Below, in pieces: positions 1 through 9,575 of a stretch of 64,000 nt of DNA. The DNA comes from Leucobacter chinensis (GTDB taxonomy: Bacteria; Actinomycetota; Actinomycetes; Actinomycetales; Microbacteriaceae). Both the position numbers and the translations under genes were made by a program. Location of the stretch: the NCBI RefSeq assembly GCF_019049105.1, contig NZ_JAHQZR010000004.1, positions 1 through 64,000 of the forward strand. The letters run 5' to 3'. Under the pieces are notes generated by a model, which saw nothing but the letters and a program-made list of their open reading frames with translations, was not told the origin of the DNA and ran no database searches. The number at the start of each line of letters is the position of its first letter. Position 1 is the stretch's first letter.

Positions 1-2431
1 CGTCGAAGGTGCGTTGTTCGGTTTCGTAGGTGTCGCCGATGGTGCCGGTGAGGGTTTTGGGGTCGGTGAGTGGGGTTCCGTCGGTGTCGACGTACGTGAC
101 CGTGACGGTGCCGGTGACGACGGGAACGTCTTTCCACTGGGCGTACAGGCGCAGGTCGCCTGCGGGAATCGTGATGGTGTCGCCGCGGTAGGGCGCGTCG
201 TCATTGCCGTCGGGGCTTTCGCTCCAGCCATCGAAAACCTTGCCCTCGGGAGCGGTGGTGGGGGCTGGCTCGGTTGCCGTGACCGAGGCGACGGGCCCGA
301 TGGCCCACACCCTGGTTGCCGGGGCGTCGCCTGAGTCATCGCGTTGCACGACTCGCGTGCCGCCCGCAGTGGAGTCAAACGGTTCGTCGCCGTAGCCCTC
401 CCAATCGCCGCCGTTTGCGTCGTAGCGTATGAACGCCTGCTGCACTGATCCGGCATCGGCTTTGGGGGTGTCGACGGGGAAGTGACGCTGGTCGCTCGTG
501 AGGCCCGTGTTGCTCTCGGCGATGTTGTCGGCGATGCCCGTCAGGTATGGTACGTCGTTCGGCACAAGTGGGAACGTGCCGGGAACCACCTGGGTTGAGC
601 GTGCGTCGCCCGCGAGCACGGTGCTTGCGTTGGCGCTGGGCGTGGGTGTGTCGGTTCCGAGCGCTTTCAGAGGGCTGACCGCATCGTAGTCGTAGCCGCT
701 GGTGCCGTTATCGATGCCGACGTTGCTCTCTACGGTAGCGCCGGCGGGAAGTTCGATGCCGCCAGAAGCGCTGACCTGTCGGTAGTTGCTACTCGACTCG
801 GGGGTTCCATCGCGTCGGAGCGTGTCATTGCCCACGAAGAGGTTGTGTGAGACGACGAGTGGCTGCGCTTTGAGGTAGTTGGTGTCACCAGTGGCCGAGA
901 TGGCGCCACCGCGTTGTGCGGAAAACAATGATGTGCCGCGTTCGGCGTAGTTTTGCACAAAGGTGTTGTTGGTGACGATGACCTTGGTACCAAAAGCCTC
1001 AAAGGCTCCCCCGGCGCTGGCGTCATCAAAGGTGGTTTGCAGTCCCTGCGCTCTGTTGCGAAAGAATGTATTGTTCTCGAGCGTCGCGAGTGAGCCGTTG
1101 CCAGATTGCAGCAGGAGTGCGCCACCCTCGTCGGCAGCGACGTTCTCGCTGAATGTGGTGCCCTTGATGACGGTCTGGCCGGTTTGCGGGCCGGTGATCG
1201 GGCGTTCTGAGACGGCGATGGCGCCACCGTCGTTGAGGTTTCGTTGTGAGGCAACGCTGCTGAGCGGAACGGTGTTGCCCTCGAAAACGCTATCGAGCAC
1301 GGTGAGTCGCCCGTTCATCTGGTGGAAGGCGATGGCTCCGCCGCGCGTGGTTGAGCGGTTTTCGGCGAAGAGTGAGTTCTTGACCGTGAGGTCGGCGGTG
1401 CCAGTGAGGCGAATCGCGCCACCGGCATAACCAGGGCCCGTGCCCCAGTTCTTGATTGCCGTGACGTTGCTTAGCGTGCCGGTCATGTCGTTTGAGAGGC
1501 TGGTCACCGCTCCCGAACCGGCCCTGTTGCCGAGAAAGCTCGTATCGTGCACTCCGAGGGTGGCAATGCCGGTGAGCGCGATGGCCGATGATCCATCAAT
1601 GCCAGCGAAGGTGCTGTTCGTGACCGTGACCGTGTCGATGCTTGAGATGCCCACGCCGCCACCGGTTTCACCACCGGGGTCGCCCGTGGGCTCGGCTGCG
1701 TTGTGGCCCTGAAACGTGAGGTTGTCGAGGTGCAGGCTGTTCGACCCTTTGCCGATGAAGTTCATGTGGTGCCCGCTCGCGCCAGCGGCGAGTAGCACGG
1801 TCGTGCCGCCCTCGGCACCGCGCACCGTGAGCTCGACACCGGCCGCGAGGGTGAGGTTTGTCGGCGCCGAGACGGGGTCAAAGTTGGCTGCGAGTGTGAT
1901 CTCTGCTTCGCCCGGGGTGAGGCTTGTGATCGCCTCAGCGAGCTCGGTGTATGAGGCGACCTCGGTGAGGCTGGCCGCTTCGGGAGCCGCTTTCGGGCTC
2001 GCTCCCGACTCGTCGCTCTCGGTGGTGTGGGCACTGTCGTCTTTGGTGGCGTCGCCTTCAGAGGCAGCTGCTCCGTCGTGACCAGCTTCATCGTCGCCCT
2101 GGCCCGCGTCGTCGCCCTGGCCCGCACCGTCGTCGCCCGGATTGGCTGCGTCGCCGTCGCCCGCGCCCGTGTCGCCAGGCTCTCCCGAAGTATCCGCATC
2201 GCCGATCACGCCTGCGTCGCCCGAATCGCCGGAATCACCCGGAGCGCCACCCGCCGCACCCTCGTCAGCATCTTCGAGAGCGCTTTTGGCTGCCACAGAA
2301 TCCATGACCGGCGGATCGCCCGCGCCCTCACTTTGAATAGCTTGTGCCGGGCCGGCGAGCCCGAGCATGGTGAAGAGTAGGGCGCCACTGAGTGTTGCGG
2401 CAAGCCAGGCGTTTTGTTTCTGATGTTTCAC
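1..2431 (-). CDS. Secreted Pmp/InlB/MucBP-like surface protein, C-terminus beyond window
   Basis: The reading frame is open from a GTG at 2431 to the window edge (about 810 codons), so the C-terminus is missing. Upstream of the GTG lies a GGGGGAACAC leader acting as the ribosome site. Residues 1-31 form a Sec signal peptide (K/R/Q-rich start, hydrophobic core, AQA cleavage). Residues ~35-150 are an acidic Gly/Asp-rich linker (GDSGDSGDAG, GQGDDAGQGDD). Next comes a right-handed beta-helix-like region with repeated GGAI and FxxN motifs (FAEN...GGAIAF, FEGN...GGAIAV, FSEN...GGALL), as in Pmp/autotransporter-type passenger repeats. Near the window edge are an InlB/Flg_new-type repeat (VFDGWSESPDG...LYAQWK) and the start of a MucBP-like module (VTVTYVDTDGTPLTDPKTLTG). 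It is probably a wall-anchored adhesin; a sorting signal would lie outside the window. Function is inferred from architecture only. Confidence 0.85.
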   Translation of the reverse strand, partial: MKHQKQNAWLAATLSGALLFTMLGLAGPAQAIQSEGAGDPPVMDSVAAKSALEDADEGAAGGAPGDSGDSGDAGVIGDADTSGEPGDTGAGDGDAANPGDDGAGQGDDAGQGDDEAGHDGAAASEGDATKDDSAHTTESDESGASPKAAPEAASLTEVASYTELAEAITSLTPGEAEITLAANFDPVSAPTNLTLAAGVELTVRGAEGGTTVLLAAGASGHHMNFIGKGSNSLHLDNLTFQGHNAAEPTGDPGGETGGGVGISSIDTVTVTNSTFAGIDGSSAIALTGIATLGVHDTSFLGNRAGSGAVTSLSNDMTGTLSNVTAIKNWGTGPGYAGGAIRLTGTADLTVKNSLFAENRSTTRGGAIAFHQMNGRLTVLDSVFEGNTVPLSSVASQRNLNDGGAIAVSERPITGPQTGQTVIKGTTFSENVAADEGGALLLQSGNGSLATLENNTFFRNRAQGLQTTFDDASAGGAFEAFGTKVIVTNNTFVQNYAERGTSLFSAQRGGAISATGDTNYLKAQPLVVSHNLFVGNDTLRRDGTPESSSNYRQVSASGGIELPAGATVESNVGIDNGTSGYDYDAVSPLKALGTDTPTPSANASTVLAGDARSTQVVPGTFPLVPNDVPYLTGIADNIAESNTGLTSDQRHFPVDTPKADAGSVQQAFIRYDANGGDWEGYGDEPFDSTAGGTRVVQRDDSGDAPATRVWAIGPVASVTATEPAPTTAPEGKVFDGWSESPDGNDDAPYRGDTITIPAGDLRLYAQWKDVPVVTGTVTVTYVDTDGTPLTDPKTLTGTIGDTYETEQRTFD

Positions 2432-2488
2432 GTGTTCCCCCGTTGGGCACGAGCGCGATGAGTGTTTGTCTCGCTCTTGTGTGTTGAG

Positions 2489-2507
2489 CGGGCAGAAGCC
2501 CGTTTTT
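2489..2507 (+). terminator. Short hairpin followed by T5 in the divergent leader region
   Basis: CGGGC-AGAA-GCCCG followed directly by TTTTT on the plus strand, in the 225-bp gap between the divergent surface-protein and acyl-CoA-synthetase genes. It has the form of an intrinsic terminator. No gene ends here, so it may stop a short leader or spurious transcript reading towards the synthetase gene. Only a 5-bp stem supports it. Confidence 0.4.
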
Positions 2508-2656
2508 GGGGTCGGGTCATCACAACAAAACCCCAGTGAGTATAGATTCTCGTCTATTGGCGGCAAAAGCAAGTCTTTTGGAGACATGACTCAAGTTCGC
2601 AGGAAAATGAGAGTGAAGAAACCCCATAGGAAATAATCGAGGGGTAGGCTGAATTC

Positions 2657-4438
2657 ATGGACGACCCACAGATGAGCCGTGGCAATGATGCCAGCAGGGC
2701 TTTTTTCGAAGCACGCGACCAACTTCTCGAACTCGCAGGCAGGCCTGAACTGCAGCGCTCTGAGTTTCGATGGCCCGATGTGGGGCCTGAATTTAACTGG
2801 GCGCATGATGTCTTTGACGTGATCGCCGAGGGCAATGACCGCCCCGCGCTCGTCATTGCCGAGGCCGATGGCTCTGAAGAGCAGCGCACTTTTGCCGAGC
2901 TCAAGGAGCGTAGCGACCAGGTGGCACAGTGGCTCTTAAAGCAGGGGGCTCGCAAGGGTGACGTGGCGATGCTCATGCTTGGCAACCGCATCGAGCTTTG
3001 GGAGATCATGCTCGCCGCGCTCAAGATTGGCGTGGTCATGCTGCCCACCTCGGTCGTGCTCGGCGCACAAGACCTCAATGACCGGGTGAGCCGCGGCCGG
3101 GTGCGCTGGGTGTTTGCCGCCCCCGAAGACGCGATGAAGTTTCGCGATGTTCCAGGCGACTACCACGGGGTTGGTGTTGGTCTCGCGAAAGCGACGCAAG
3201 ATCAACGCGCGGCCCTTTACGACTGGCTCTCGTACGACGAATCACGTTCGGCATCGACCGCGCCCGTCGCGAAGCGCACCAAGAGTATTGAGCCCGCGCT
3301 TATCTACTTCACTTCGGGTACGACGAACCTGCCCAAGATCGTCGAGCACTCGCACACGAGCTACCCGCTTGGCCACCTGAGCACGATGGCGTGGATCGGC
3401 GTGCGTCCCGGCGACGTGCACTCGGTCGTGAGCGCTCCCGGCTGGGGCAAGCACGCCTGGTCGAGCTTCTTCTCGCCGTGGAACGTGGGCGCGACGATTT
3501 TCGTGCTCAACTATGATCGCTTCGACGCCAAGAGCTTCGTGGCCCAGCTCGACCGAGCGGGTGTCAACACGTTCTGCGCGCCGCCAACCGTGTGGCGCAT
3601 GCTCATTCAGAGCGAGCTGAGCGAGAAGCCCCGCGGTCTGCGTGAGGCCCTCTCGGCCGGTGAGCCGCTCAACCCCGAGGTTATCGCGCGCATTCGCGAC
3701 TGGTGGGGGCTTGAGATTCGCGACGGCTACGGCCAGACCGAGACGACGGCGCTCGTGGGTACTCTCCCCGGCGAGCCGGTCGTGCCGGGCGCGATGGGCA
3801 GGCCACTGCCTGGGGTCGACGCGGTTGTCGTCGATCCGCTGACGGGAGCTGAGGCCGAAGAGGGCGAGGTGTGCCTGCGGCTTGGCCCTGAAGATGGCGG
3901 ATCGGGCGCTGCGCGCCCAGTGAATCTCATGACCTGCTATTTCGGCAACGAAGAGGCGACCGCGCGGGCGACCGAGGGCGGGCTCTTTCACACTGGAGAC
4001 GTCGCCGAGCGGGGCGAAGACGGGGTGCTCACGTTTGTGGGGCGCACCGATGACATCTTTAAGTCGAGTGACTACAAGGTTTCACCGTTCGAGGTTGAGA
4101 GCGCGCTGCTCGAGCATGCGCTCGTTGCCGAGGCCGCCGTCGTTGGTGCCCCCGACGATACGCGTCTCAACGTCACGAAGGCATACGTTGCGCTCGCCGC
4201 GGGTGCCCCAGCGAGCGCCGAGAGCGCGAGCGCGATTCTGGCGCACGCGAGGGCCTCGATGCCCGCCTACATGCGCGTGCGCAGGGTCGAGTTCTGGGAA
4301 CTGCCGAAGACGGCTTCGGGCAAGATTCGACGGGTTGAGCTGCGGCAGCGCGAGGTCGCGGCCTTCAACTCGGGTGAGCGCCTCGCGGGCGAGTGGCGTG
4401 ACGACGACTTTCCGCAGCTGAAAGACGGCGGGCGCTAG
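2657..4438 (+). CDS. AMP-forming acyl-CoA synthetase (ACS/ACSM-like)
   Basis: A 593-residue ANL-superfamily enzyme that should activate a carboxylate with ATP to an acyl-adenylate and transfer it to CoA in the cytosol. Visible core motifs are the P-loop YFTSGTTNLPK (~residue 217), GYGQTE (~357), the FHTGDV and GRTDDIFKSSDYKVSPFEVE hinge region, and the C-terminal KTASGKIRR with the catalytic lysine (~556). The APGWGKHAWSSFFSPW segment resembles acetyl-/medium-chain acyl-CoA synthetases rather than long-chain ones. Start is taken at ATG 2657; the nearby ATG at 2672 is an alternative. It is monocistronic, with a convergent TetR gene downstream, so the substrate cannot be read from context. Confidence 0.88.
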   Translation: MDDPQMSRGNDASRAFFEARDQLLELAGRPELQRSEFRWPDVGPEFNWAHDVFDVIAEGNDRPALVIAEADGSEEQRTFAELKERSDQVAQWLLKQGARKGDVAMLMLGNRIELWEIMLAALKIGVVMLPTSVVLGAQDLNDRVSRGRVRWVFAAPEDAMKFRDVPGDYHGVGVGLAKATQDQRAALYDWLSYDESRSASTAPVAKRTKSIEPALIYFTSGTTNLPKIVEHSHTSYPLGHLSTMAWIGVRPGDVHSVVSAPGWGKHAWSSFFSPWNVGATIFVLNYDRFDAKSFVAQLDRAGVNTFCAPPTVWRMLIQSELSEKPRGLREALSAGEPLNPEVIARIRDWWGLEIRDGYGQTETTALVGTLPGEPVVPGAMGRPLPGVDAVVVDPLTGAEAEEGEVCLRLGPEDGGSGAARPVNLMTCYFGNEEATARATEGGLFHTGDVAERGEDGVLTFVGRTDDIFKSSDYKVSPFEVESALLEHALVAEAAVVGAPDDTRLNVTKAYVALAAGAPASAESASAILAHARASMPAYMRVRRVEFWELPKTASGKIRRVELRQREVAAFNSGERLAGEWRDDDFPQLKDGGR

Positions 4439-4497
4439 GCCGCCACGCGCCGGGAGCCGCTCCAGGAGCAGAGCCAGCAGCCGCGATACGGGCCGCG

Positions 4498-5163
4498 CTA
4501 CGCACCCTGGCTGAGCGCCGCATACTCGGCTTCGAGCCCCGCGAGCATCGTCGCGAGGCCGAAGTCGAATGCGGCGTCGGCCGCTGAGGCCTCGCCGAGC
4601 GATGCCTCGCGTGCCGCGTAGGCGCGCTGAAACGAGGGGGTGCTGTCGCTCACGCCGGGGCGCAGCACCTCACTCGTCGCCGCACGGTCGAGGGCCGCGC
4701 CGAGAATGAAGTTTTCGAGGGCCACGACGAGGCTCAGTACCCTGGCGTCAGGCCACCCCGCGTCGATGAGCCCGCGGCACACAGCGTCGTACATCGTGCC
4801 CACGCGTGACTGCTCGGTGAGGGGCTGTACCGCGAGTAGGGCGATGGTTGGCGGGTGGGCGGCAAAGGCGAGGCGATATGACTTGGCCCAGCGTTCGAGG
4901 GCCGCGATCCACGGTTCAGTGCCAAAGCCGCTCACGTCGATGCGCTCGCTTACGAGCTCGCGTACGCCGCCGATCACGTCTTCGTGACCTGAAACGTGGT
5001 TGTAGAGCGCCGAGGGCTGCACCCCGAGTTCGCGCGAGATGTCGCGCATGCTCGCTCCTGCTGCTCCGCGCTCGGTGATGAGGCGCAGCGAGGTTTGCAT
5101 GATGAGGTCGCGGGTGAGCACGTTCGTCGTTGGTCTGCCCACGCGACGCTTACCGGTTTGCAT
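4498..5163 (-). CDS. TetR/AcrR-family transcriptional regulator
   Basis: A 221-residue repressor-type protein. Residues ~18-62 give the TetR helix-turn-helix (MRDISRELGVQPSALYNHVSGHEDVI). The remainder is an alpha-helical ligand/dimer domain. It is divergent from the amidohydrolase/permease pair starting at 5287, and a perfect TACACT-N3-AGTGTA palindrome lies in the shared 123-bp gap. Local regulation of those two genes and itself is therefore the simplest reading. It converges with the acyl-CoA synthetase (59-bp gap). The ligand is unknown. Confidence 0.88.
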   Translation of the reverse strand: MQTGKRRVGRPTTNVLTRDLIMQTSLRLITERGAAGASMRDISRELGVQPSALYNHVSGHEDVIGGVRELVSERIDVSGFGTEPWIAALERWAKSYRLAFAAHPPTIALLAVQPLTEQSRVGTMYDAVCRGLIDAGWPDARVLSLVVALENFILGAALDRAATSEVLRPGVSDSTPSFQRAYAAREASLGEASAADAAFDFGLATMLAGLEAEYAALSQGA

Positions 5164-5217
5164 GTTGCTCCCTCACTTGCTGTGACTCGGCAGTGGCATT
5201 GAGCGCGAGTTTCACTG

Positions 5218-5232
5218 TACACTCCCAGTGTA
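5218..5232. promoter_or_regulatory. Candidate TetR operator
   Basis: Perfect inverted repeat TACACT-CCC-AGTGTA in the gap between the divergent TetR gene (starts 5163) and the amidohydrolase gene (starts 5287). It is the only clear palindrome there. Position and symmetry fit a TetR-family dimer site. Confidence 0.55.
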
Positions 5233-5286
5233 GATAAAAGAATCACGTTCATTTAACGTGCTGCCATCTTCGATCTTGGAGCAACG

Positions 5287-6909
5287 ATGCCAAACACGAC
5301 AACGATTTTTACCGGTGGTTCGGTGCTCGTCGACCTCAACCTCGGGGGCGACGAGGCGACGATGAGTGACGCGCTTGCGGTTCAGGGGCACACCATCGTG
5401 GCGCTCGGCGACGACGCCAAAGCGCTCATGAACGAGCCAGGAGCCGAGGTCATCGACCTCGAGGGAGGGGTGCTTACCCCGGCGCTCGGCGAGGGGCACG
5501 CACACCCGCTGCTCGCGGGCTTTGAAACCCTCGGGCCGGCGGTGCGCGAGGCGAGCGACCTCGACGGCATTCTCGACGCGGTGCGAGAGTGGAAGGCCAG
5601 CCACCCAGAAGACGAGTGGATCGTGGGGGCGAGCTACGACGCCACCTTCGCAGAGGGCGGTCTGTTTGATGCCCGGTGGCTTGATGAGGTCACGGGTGAT
5701 ACCCCGACCATTCTTCGGGCGTGGGATTACCACACGGCGTGGGTCAACACCGCAGCGCTGCGGGCTGGCGACATCACGAGCGAGACTCCCGACCCCGAGC
5801 TCGGCAGGTACGTGCGCAGGGCCGACGGCTCACCCATGGGCACGCTGCAAGAGACCGCGGCCAACAACTTCCTGGCAGAGGTTGTGCCACCGTACTCCCT
5901 CGACACGAGAGTGGGCGCGCTTGAGCACGCGACTCGGGTGTACGCCAGGCAAGGCACCACCTGGGTGCAAGACGCCTGGGTCGACCCCGAGAACATCGAG
6001 GTCTATCTCGCCGCCGCCCGTGCCGATCGCCTGCACGCGCGCGTCAATATGGCTTTTCGAGCCGACCCCGCGCTCTGGCGGGAGCAGGTGGCCGAGTTCA
6101 GCGCGGCGAGGGCCGCGGTGCGCGAGCTCGGACACGAACGCCTGAGCGGCGAAACCATCAAGTTCTTTCTCGACGGCGTCGTCGAGAGCCACACCGCGGC
6201 GCTCATCGCCCCGTACGCTGACAGGCCTGACGAACGCGGCATTCTTAACTGGTCGGTCGATGAGCTCGAGCTCGCGATGCGGGCCTTTGCCGAGGCCGGG
6301 TTTCAGCTGCACCTGCACGCGATCGGTGACGCGGCAAACCGGCACGCGCTCGACGGGCTTGAGGCCATCGCTGACATTACGACGCCAGAACGCCCGCACG
6401 TTATCGCGCACGTCGCCCTACTGCACCCCGATGACGTGCAGCGCTTCGGAGAGCTCGGGGTCGTTGCGAACTTTGAGCCGTACTGGGCGCAGTGCGATGC
6501 CGTGATGCGCGACCTCACGATTCCGCACCTCGGGCATGACCGTGAGGGGCAACAGTACCTCATTCGCTCGGTGCTTGAGAGCGGTGCCACCGTCTCGTTT
6601 GGCAGCGACTGGCCCGTCACGACCGAAGACTGGCGCCCGGCGCTCGCGACCGCGATCGACCGGAGAGACCCGAGTGAGGCTGAATCAACGCCCTGGCTTC
6701 CTGAAGAGCGCGTCTCGGCGAGGCAGGCTTACGCCGGCTACACCACCGGTATTGCGCGGCAGGCACTCGCTCCAGAGCGAGGAACCCTGACGGTTGGTTC
6801 GACGGCCGACCTCGTGTGGCTGAGCGAAAACCCGACCGAGATTGACGTCGCGAAGATCGCCGGGGTACAGGTGCACGGCACCTGGCTCGCGGGGCACCGA
6901 ACGCATTAA
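5287..6909 (+). CDS. YtcJ-like metal-dependent amidohydrolase
   Basis: A 540-residue amidohydrolase-superfamily protein (Amidohydro_3 type). Visible metal-site motifs are GHAHP (~70), the KFFLDG lysine region (~292), LHLHAIGD (~341), VIAHVALLHPDD (~375) and the metal-binding aspartate in SFGSDWPV (~437). The family hydrolyses C-N bonds of cyclic or N-acyl amides; the actual substrate is not evident. ATG 5287 is preceded by TTGGAGCAACG. A permease follows 33 bp downstream, so the pair probably takes up and hydrolyses a nitrogenous compound under the divergent TetR regulator. A second, divergent member of this family lies at 21581-23239. Confidence 0.85.
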   Translation: MPNTTTIFTGGSVLVDLNLGGDEATMSDALAVQGHTIVALGDDAKALMNEPGAEVIDLEGGVLTPALGEGHAHPLLAGFETLGPAVREASDLDGILDAVREWKASHPEDEWIVGASYDATFAEGGLFDARWLDEVTGDTPTILRAWDYHTAWVNTAALRAGDITSETPDPELGRYVRRADGSPMGTLQETAANNFLAEVVPPYSLDTRVGALEHATRVYARQGTTWVQDAWVDPENIEVYLAAARADRLHARVNMAFRADPALWREQVAEFSAARAAVRELGHERLSGETIKFFLDGVVESHTAALIAPYADRPDERGILNWSVDELELAMRAFAEAGFQLHLHAIGDAANRHALDGLEAIADITTPERPHVIAHVALLHPDDVQRFGELGVVANFEPYWAQCDAVMRDLTIPHLGHDREGQQYLIRSVLESGATVSFGSDWPVTTEDWRPALATAIDRRDPSEAESTPWLPEERVSARQAYAGYTTGIARQALAPERGTLTVGSTADLVWLSENPTEIDVAKIAGVQVHGTWLAGHRTH

Positions 6910-6942
6910 CGCACACTGAGCAACGAATTCAAAGGAGCATTC

Positions 6943-8361
6943 ATGACCGATACCGCTACACCCGTCAAGCTGAAGCGCACGCTGGGGCTCGTGAGCCTCA
7001 CGGCCTTCGGCGTCACCTACATGACGGTGGTGACGGTGTTCACCACCTACGGGTTCGTCAATAAAGAGACGGGCGGTCACCTGCCCGCCGCGTACCTGCT
7101 GGCCATCATCGCCATGCTGTTCACGGCGCTCAGTTACGGTGCGATGGTGCGCAAGTACCCGATCGCGGGATCGGCATACACCTACTCGCAGCAGTCGTTT
7201 GGCGGCGGTGTCGGCTTCATGACCGGCTGGGTCATGCTGCTCGATTACCTCTTCTTGCCGATGATTAACTTCCTGCTCATCGGCATCTACATGAACACGC
7301 AGTTTCCCGCGGTGCCCTCCTGGGCATTCTCGCTCGTGGCCATTGCGCTCGTGCTCGGCTTCAACATTCTCGGTATCAATTTCGTGAGCAAGGCGAACGC
7401 CGTCATCATCTCGCTCTCGGTCATTCTCGTCGCGGTGTTCATCGCCCTCGCATTCAAGTCGGCACTCGGCGGCGACACCACGGTTGGGCTGCTTGAGCCC
7501 TTCACCTTCGGCGAGGGTGGCATTGGCGCAATTGCCGCTGGCGCTGCGATTCTCGCTCTGTCGTTTCTCGGCTTCGACGCGGTCTCGACCCTCTCTGAAG
7601 AGGCGAAGAACCCGCGTCGTGACATTCCCCGAGCGATCGTGCTCGCGACCCTCGTGGGCGGCTTCTTCTTCATTCTCGTCGCCTGGTCTGGCGCGATCGC
7701 CTTCGACGTCGACTGGTCGACGATGAGCGAAGCCGAGCTTGATGCGGCTGGCGTGACGGTCATGAAGTTCGTGGGCGGTGATGCGCTCACCTCATTTTTC
7801 GTGGCGGTGTTTGTCGCGGGCTCTTTCGGCTCGGCAATGACGAGCCAGGTCTCGGTCTCACGCATCATTTACGCGATGGGTCGCGACGGCGTGCTGCCTC
7901 GGGGGCTCGCACGTGTGCACAAGCGCTTCGGCACCCCGATCGTTGCGGCAACGCTCGTGTCGGTTATCTCACTCACCTCGCTGTTCATCTCGCTCGAGAT
8001 CATCACGCACATGATCAGCTTCGGCGCGCTCGCAGCCTTCATGATGGTGAATCTCTCGGTCATTCGCACCTACCTCTTTCCCCGAGGAGGGCGCACGAAG
8101 CCCCTCACCGCGGGCTACCTCTTGCGGTACGGCCTCTTGCCGCTCATCGGAGCAGGCGTGACGGTGTGGCTGTGGAGTTCGCTCGAGACCTTCACGTGGA
8201 TCGCTGGCGGCATCTGGGTCGTGCTTGGTCTCGGCATCATCGTCGCCGTGACGCGAGGCTTCAAGCGCCCCGTGCCCATGATGGACTTTTCAGAGGAGGG
8301 CGCCACGACCCGCGCCATTGACCAGATGGGCGCCGACTACCCCTTCGAGTCGCAGCGCTAG
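6943..8361 (+). CDS. APC-superfamily amino acid/amine permease
   Basis: A 472-residue integral membrane protein with about 12 hydrophobic helices and the APC opening signature (LTAFGVTYMTVVTVFTTYG, then GSAYTYSQQSFG). SFLGFDAVSTLSEEAKNPRRDIPRAI is the conserved helix 6 to loop segment of amino acid/polyamine permeases. It should import an amino acid or amine by cation symport at the cytoplasmic membrane. A strong AAAGGAG lies before ATG 6943. It follows the amidohydrolase by 33 bp and is probably cotranscribed. Its stop codon overlaps the stop of the convergent gene (bases 8358-8361). Confidence 0.9.
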   Translation: MTDTATPVKLKRTLGLVSLTAFGVTYMTVVTVFTTYGFVNKETGGHLPAAYLLAIIAMLFTALSYGAMVRKYPIAGSAYTYSQQSFGGGVGFMTGWVMLLDYLFLPMINFLLIGIYMNTQFPAVPSWAFSLVAIALVLGFNILGINFVSKANAVIISLSVILVAVFIALAFKSALGGDTTVGLLEPFTFGEGGIGAIAAGAAILALSFLGFDAVSTLSEEAKNPRRDIPRAIVLATLVGGFFFILVAWSGAIAFDVDWSTMSEAELDAAGVTVMKFVGGDALTSFFVAVFVAGSFGSAMTSQVSVSRIIYAMGRDGVLPRGLARVHKRFGTPIVAATLVSVISLTSLFISLEIITHMISFGALAAFMMVNLSVIRTYLFPRGGRTKPLTAGYLLRYGLLPLIGAGVTVWLWSSLETFTWIAGGIWVVLGLGIIVAVTRGFKRPVPMMDFSEEGATTRAIDQMGADYPFESQR

Positions 8362-9533
8362 GGCAGTCGCACCACGCGCTCGAGCCCCGGCCATTCGTCG
8401 GCCGCGAAGGTGGTCGGCGAGGGGCTCCAGAGCAGTTCTTCGGCGAGCTGGGTATCGGTTTCGGTGTTCCAGAAGACCGAACCGCCCTCGAGCCAGAAGG
8501 CGGGGCTTGCGGCGTTGAAGAGTAGCGAGAACTCGCCCTTCGTGTCGCCGGGTTCGAGCATGAGGGCGAGCGTGCCGTTCGTGCCCTCGGGTGAGGCTGG
8601 CAGGCCGAGCCCCTCGCTTGGCTCGGCTGCCTCGAAGTGGGCCTGGAAGCCCTGCGTCTTTGCGCCAGAAGCGTCCTGGTATTCGGCTGACCCGGGGTTC
8701 TCACCCTCGCCGCTCGCGATGAGCCGCCAGCCGCTCGCTTCGATTGCGGGCACGATCGTCTCGAGAAACTCGTCGCTCGTGAGCGGTGCCTCGCAGCGCC
8801 AGTTGCTGTAGAGCGTGTACTGGCTGTCGTCGAACGAGGTGCCCTCGTACACGCTTAACCCGCTGCCCCCGCTCAGCCGCCACTCGGTGGGGCAGGCTGC
8901 CGTGCGTGCGGGCGTGAGAAATGTGTTGAAGGCTTGCCAGCGCTCGGTTTGTAGTTGCATGGCGACCTCGCCATCAATGTTCTGGGAATCGTGTGAAACG
9001 TGGATCGGCGCCGTGCTCTGCACCCCGGTGACGAAGGCGAGGGCAAGCGGTGCCACCAAGACTGCGGCGGGGCCGCTGAAGCGCCACGGCCCCCAGTCAT
9101 CTTTGGCGGGCAGCGCGATCGCGCCCACGATCGCACCGGCGAGGGCGATGACGAACAGTGCGGTCGCGGTGCCCATGAGCGCGGTGAGCCCGCGCGCGCT
9201 CGCCGTCACCGCCCCGCCCTGCAGGTCGCTTCGCACCACGATGGCTATTGCGACGGCGCTTACCCACGCTGTCACCATGAGCGCGCTGATGGGCGCGGGC
9301 GCGGTCTCGTGCCCGCGGGCCTTCAGAACCCACTGGGGGAGCGAGCTCAACAGCCCGAAGGTTACGAGCACGACCGGCGAAAGGTACAGCATGACGATGG
9401 TGACAAGGCCGTCGTGCGAGTTCGTGAGGGCGAAGGCGATAAGCACCACCGGCAAAAGCCACGAGATCCACGTCCAACAACGCCACACGCCGCGATCGAA
9501 GGGGTGGTCGCTCACGGGCGTAGCCTCAGTCAT
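8358..9533 (-). CDS. Membrane protein of unknown function with extracytoplasmic C-terminal half
   Basis: A 391-residue protein that I do not recognise. Residues ~20-175 hold about five hydrophobic segments. Residues ~180-391 are soluble and probably outside the membrane, with two well-separated cysteines (AACPTEW and WRCEAPL) that could form a disulfide. The C-terminal half looks like a compact alpha/beta domain, not a repeat. ATG 9533 is preceded by a GAAAGAATGAG site. It overlaps the convergent permease gene by four bases and no partner gene suggests a role. Confidence 0.7.
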   Translation of the reverse strand: MTEATPVSDHPFDRGVWRCWTWISWLLPVVLIAFALTNSHDGLVTIVMLYLSPVVLVTFGLLSSLPQWVLKARGHETAPAPISALMVTAWVSAVAIAIVVRSDLQGGAVTASARGLTALMGTATALFVIALAGAIVGAIALPAKDDWGPWRFSGPAAVLVAPLALAFVTGVQSTAPIHVSHDSQNIDGEVAMQLQTERWQAFNTFLTPARTAACPTEWRLSGGSGLSVYEGTSFDDSQYTLYSNWRCEAPLTSDEFLETIVPAIEASGWRLIASGEGENPGSAEYQDASGAKTQGFQAHFEAAEPSEGLGLPASPEGTNGTLALMLEPGDTKGEFSLLFNAASPAFWLEGGSVFWNTETDTQLAEELLWSPSPTTFAADEWPGLERVVRLP

Positions 9534-9575
9534 GCGCTCATTCTTTCACAGTGCGAGCGGGCCCGCGGCATGCGT

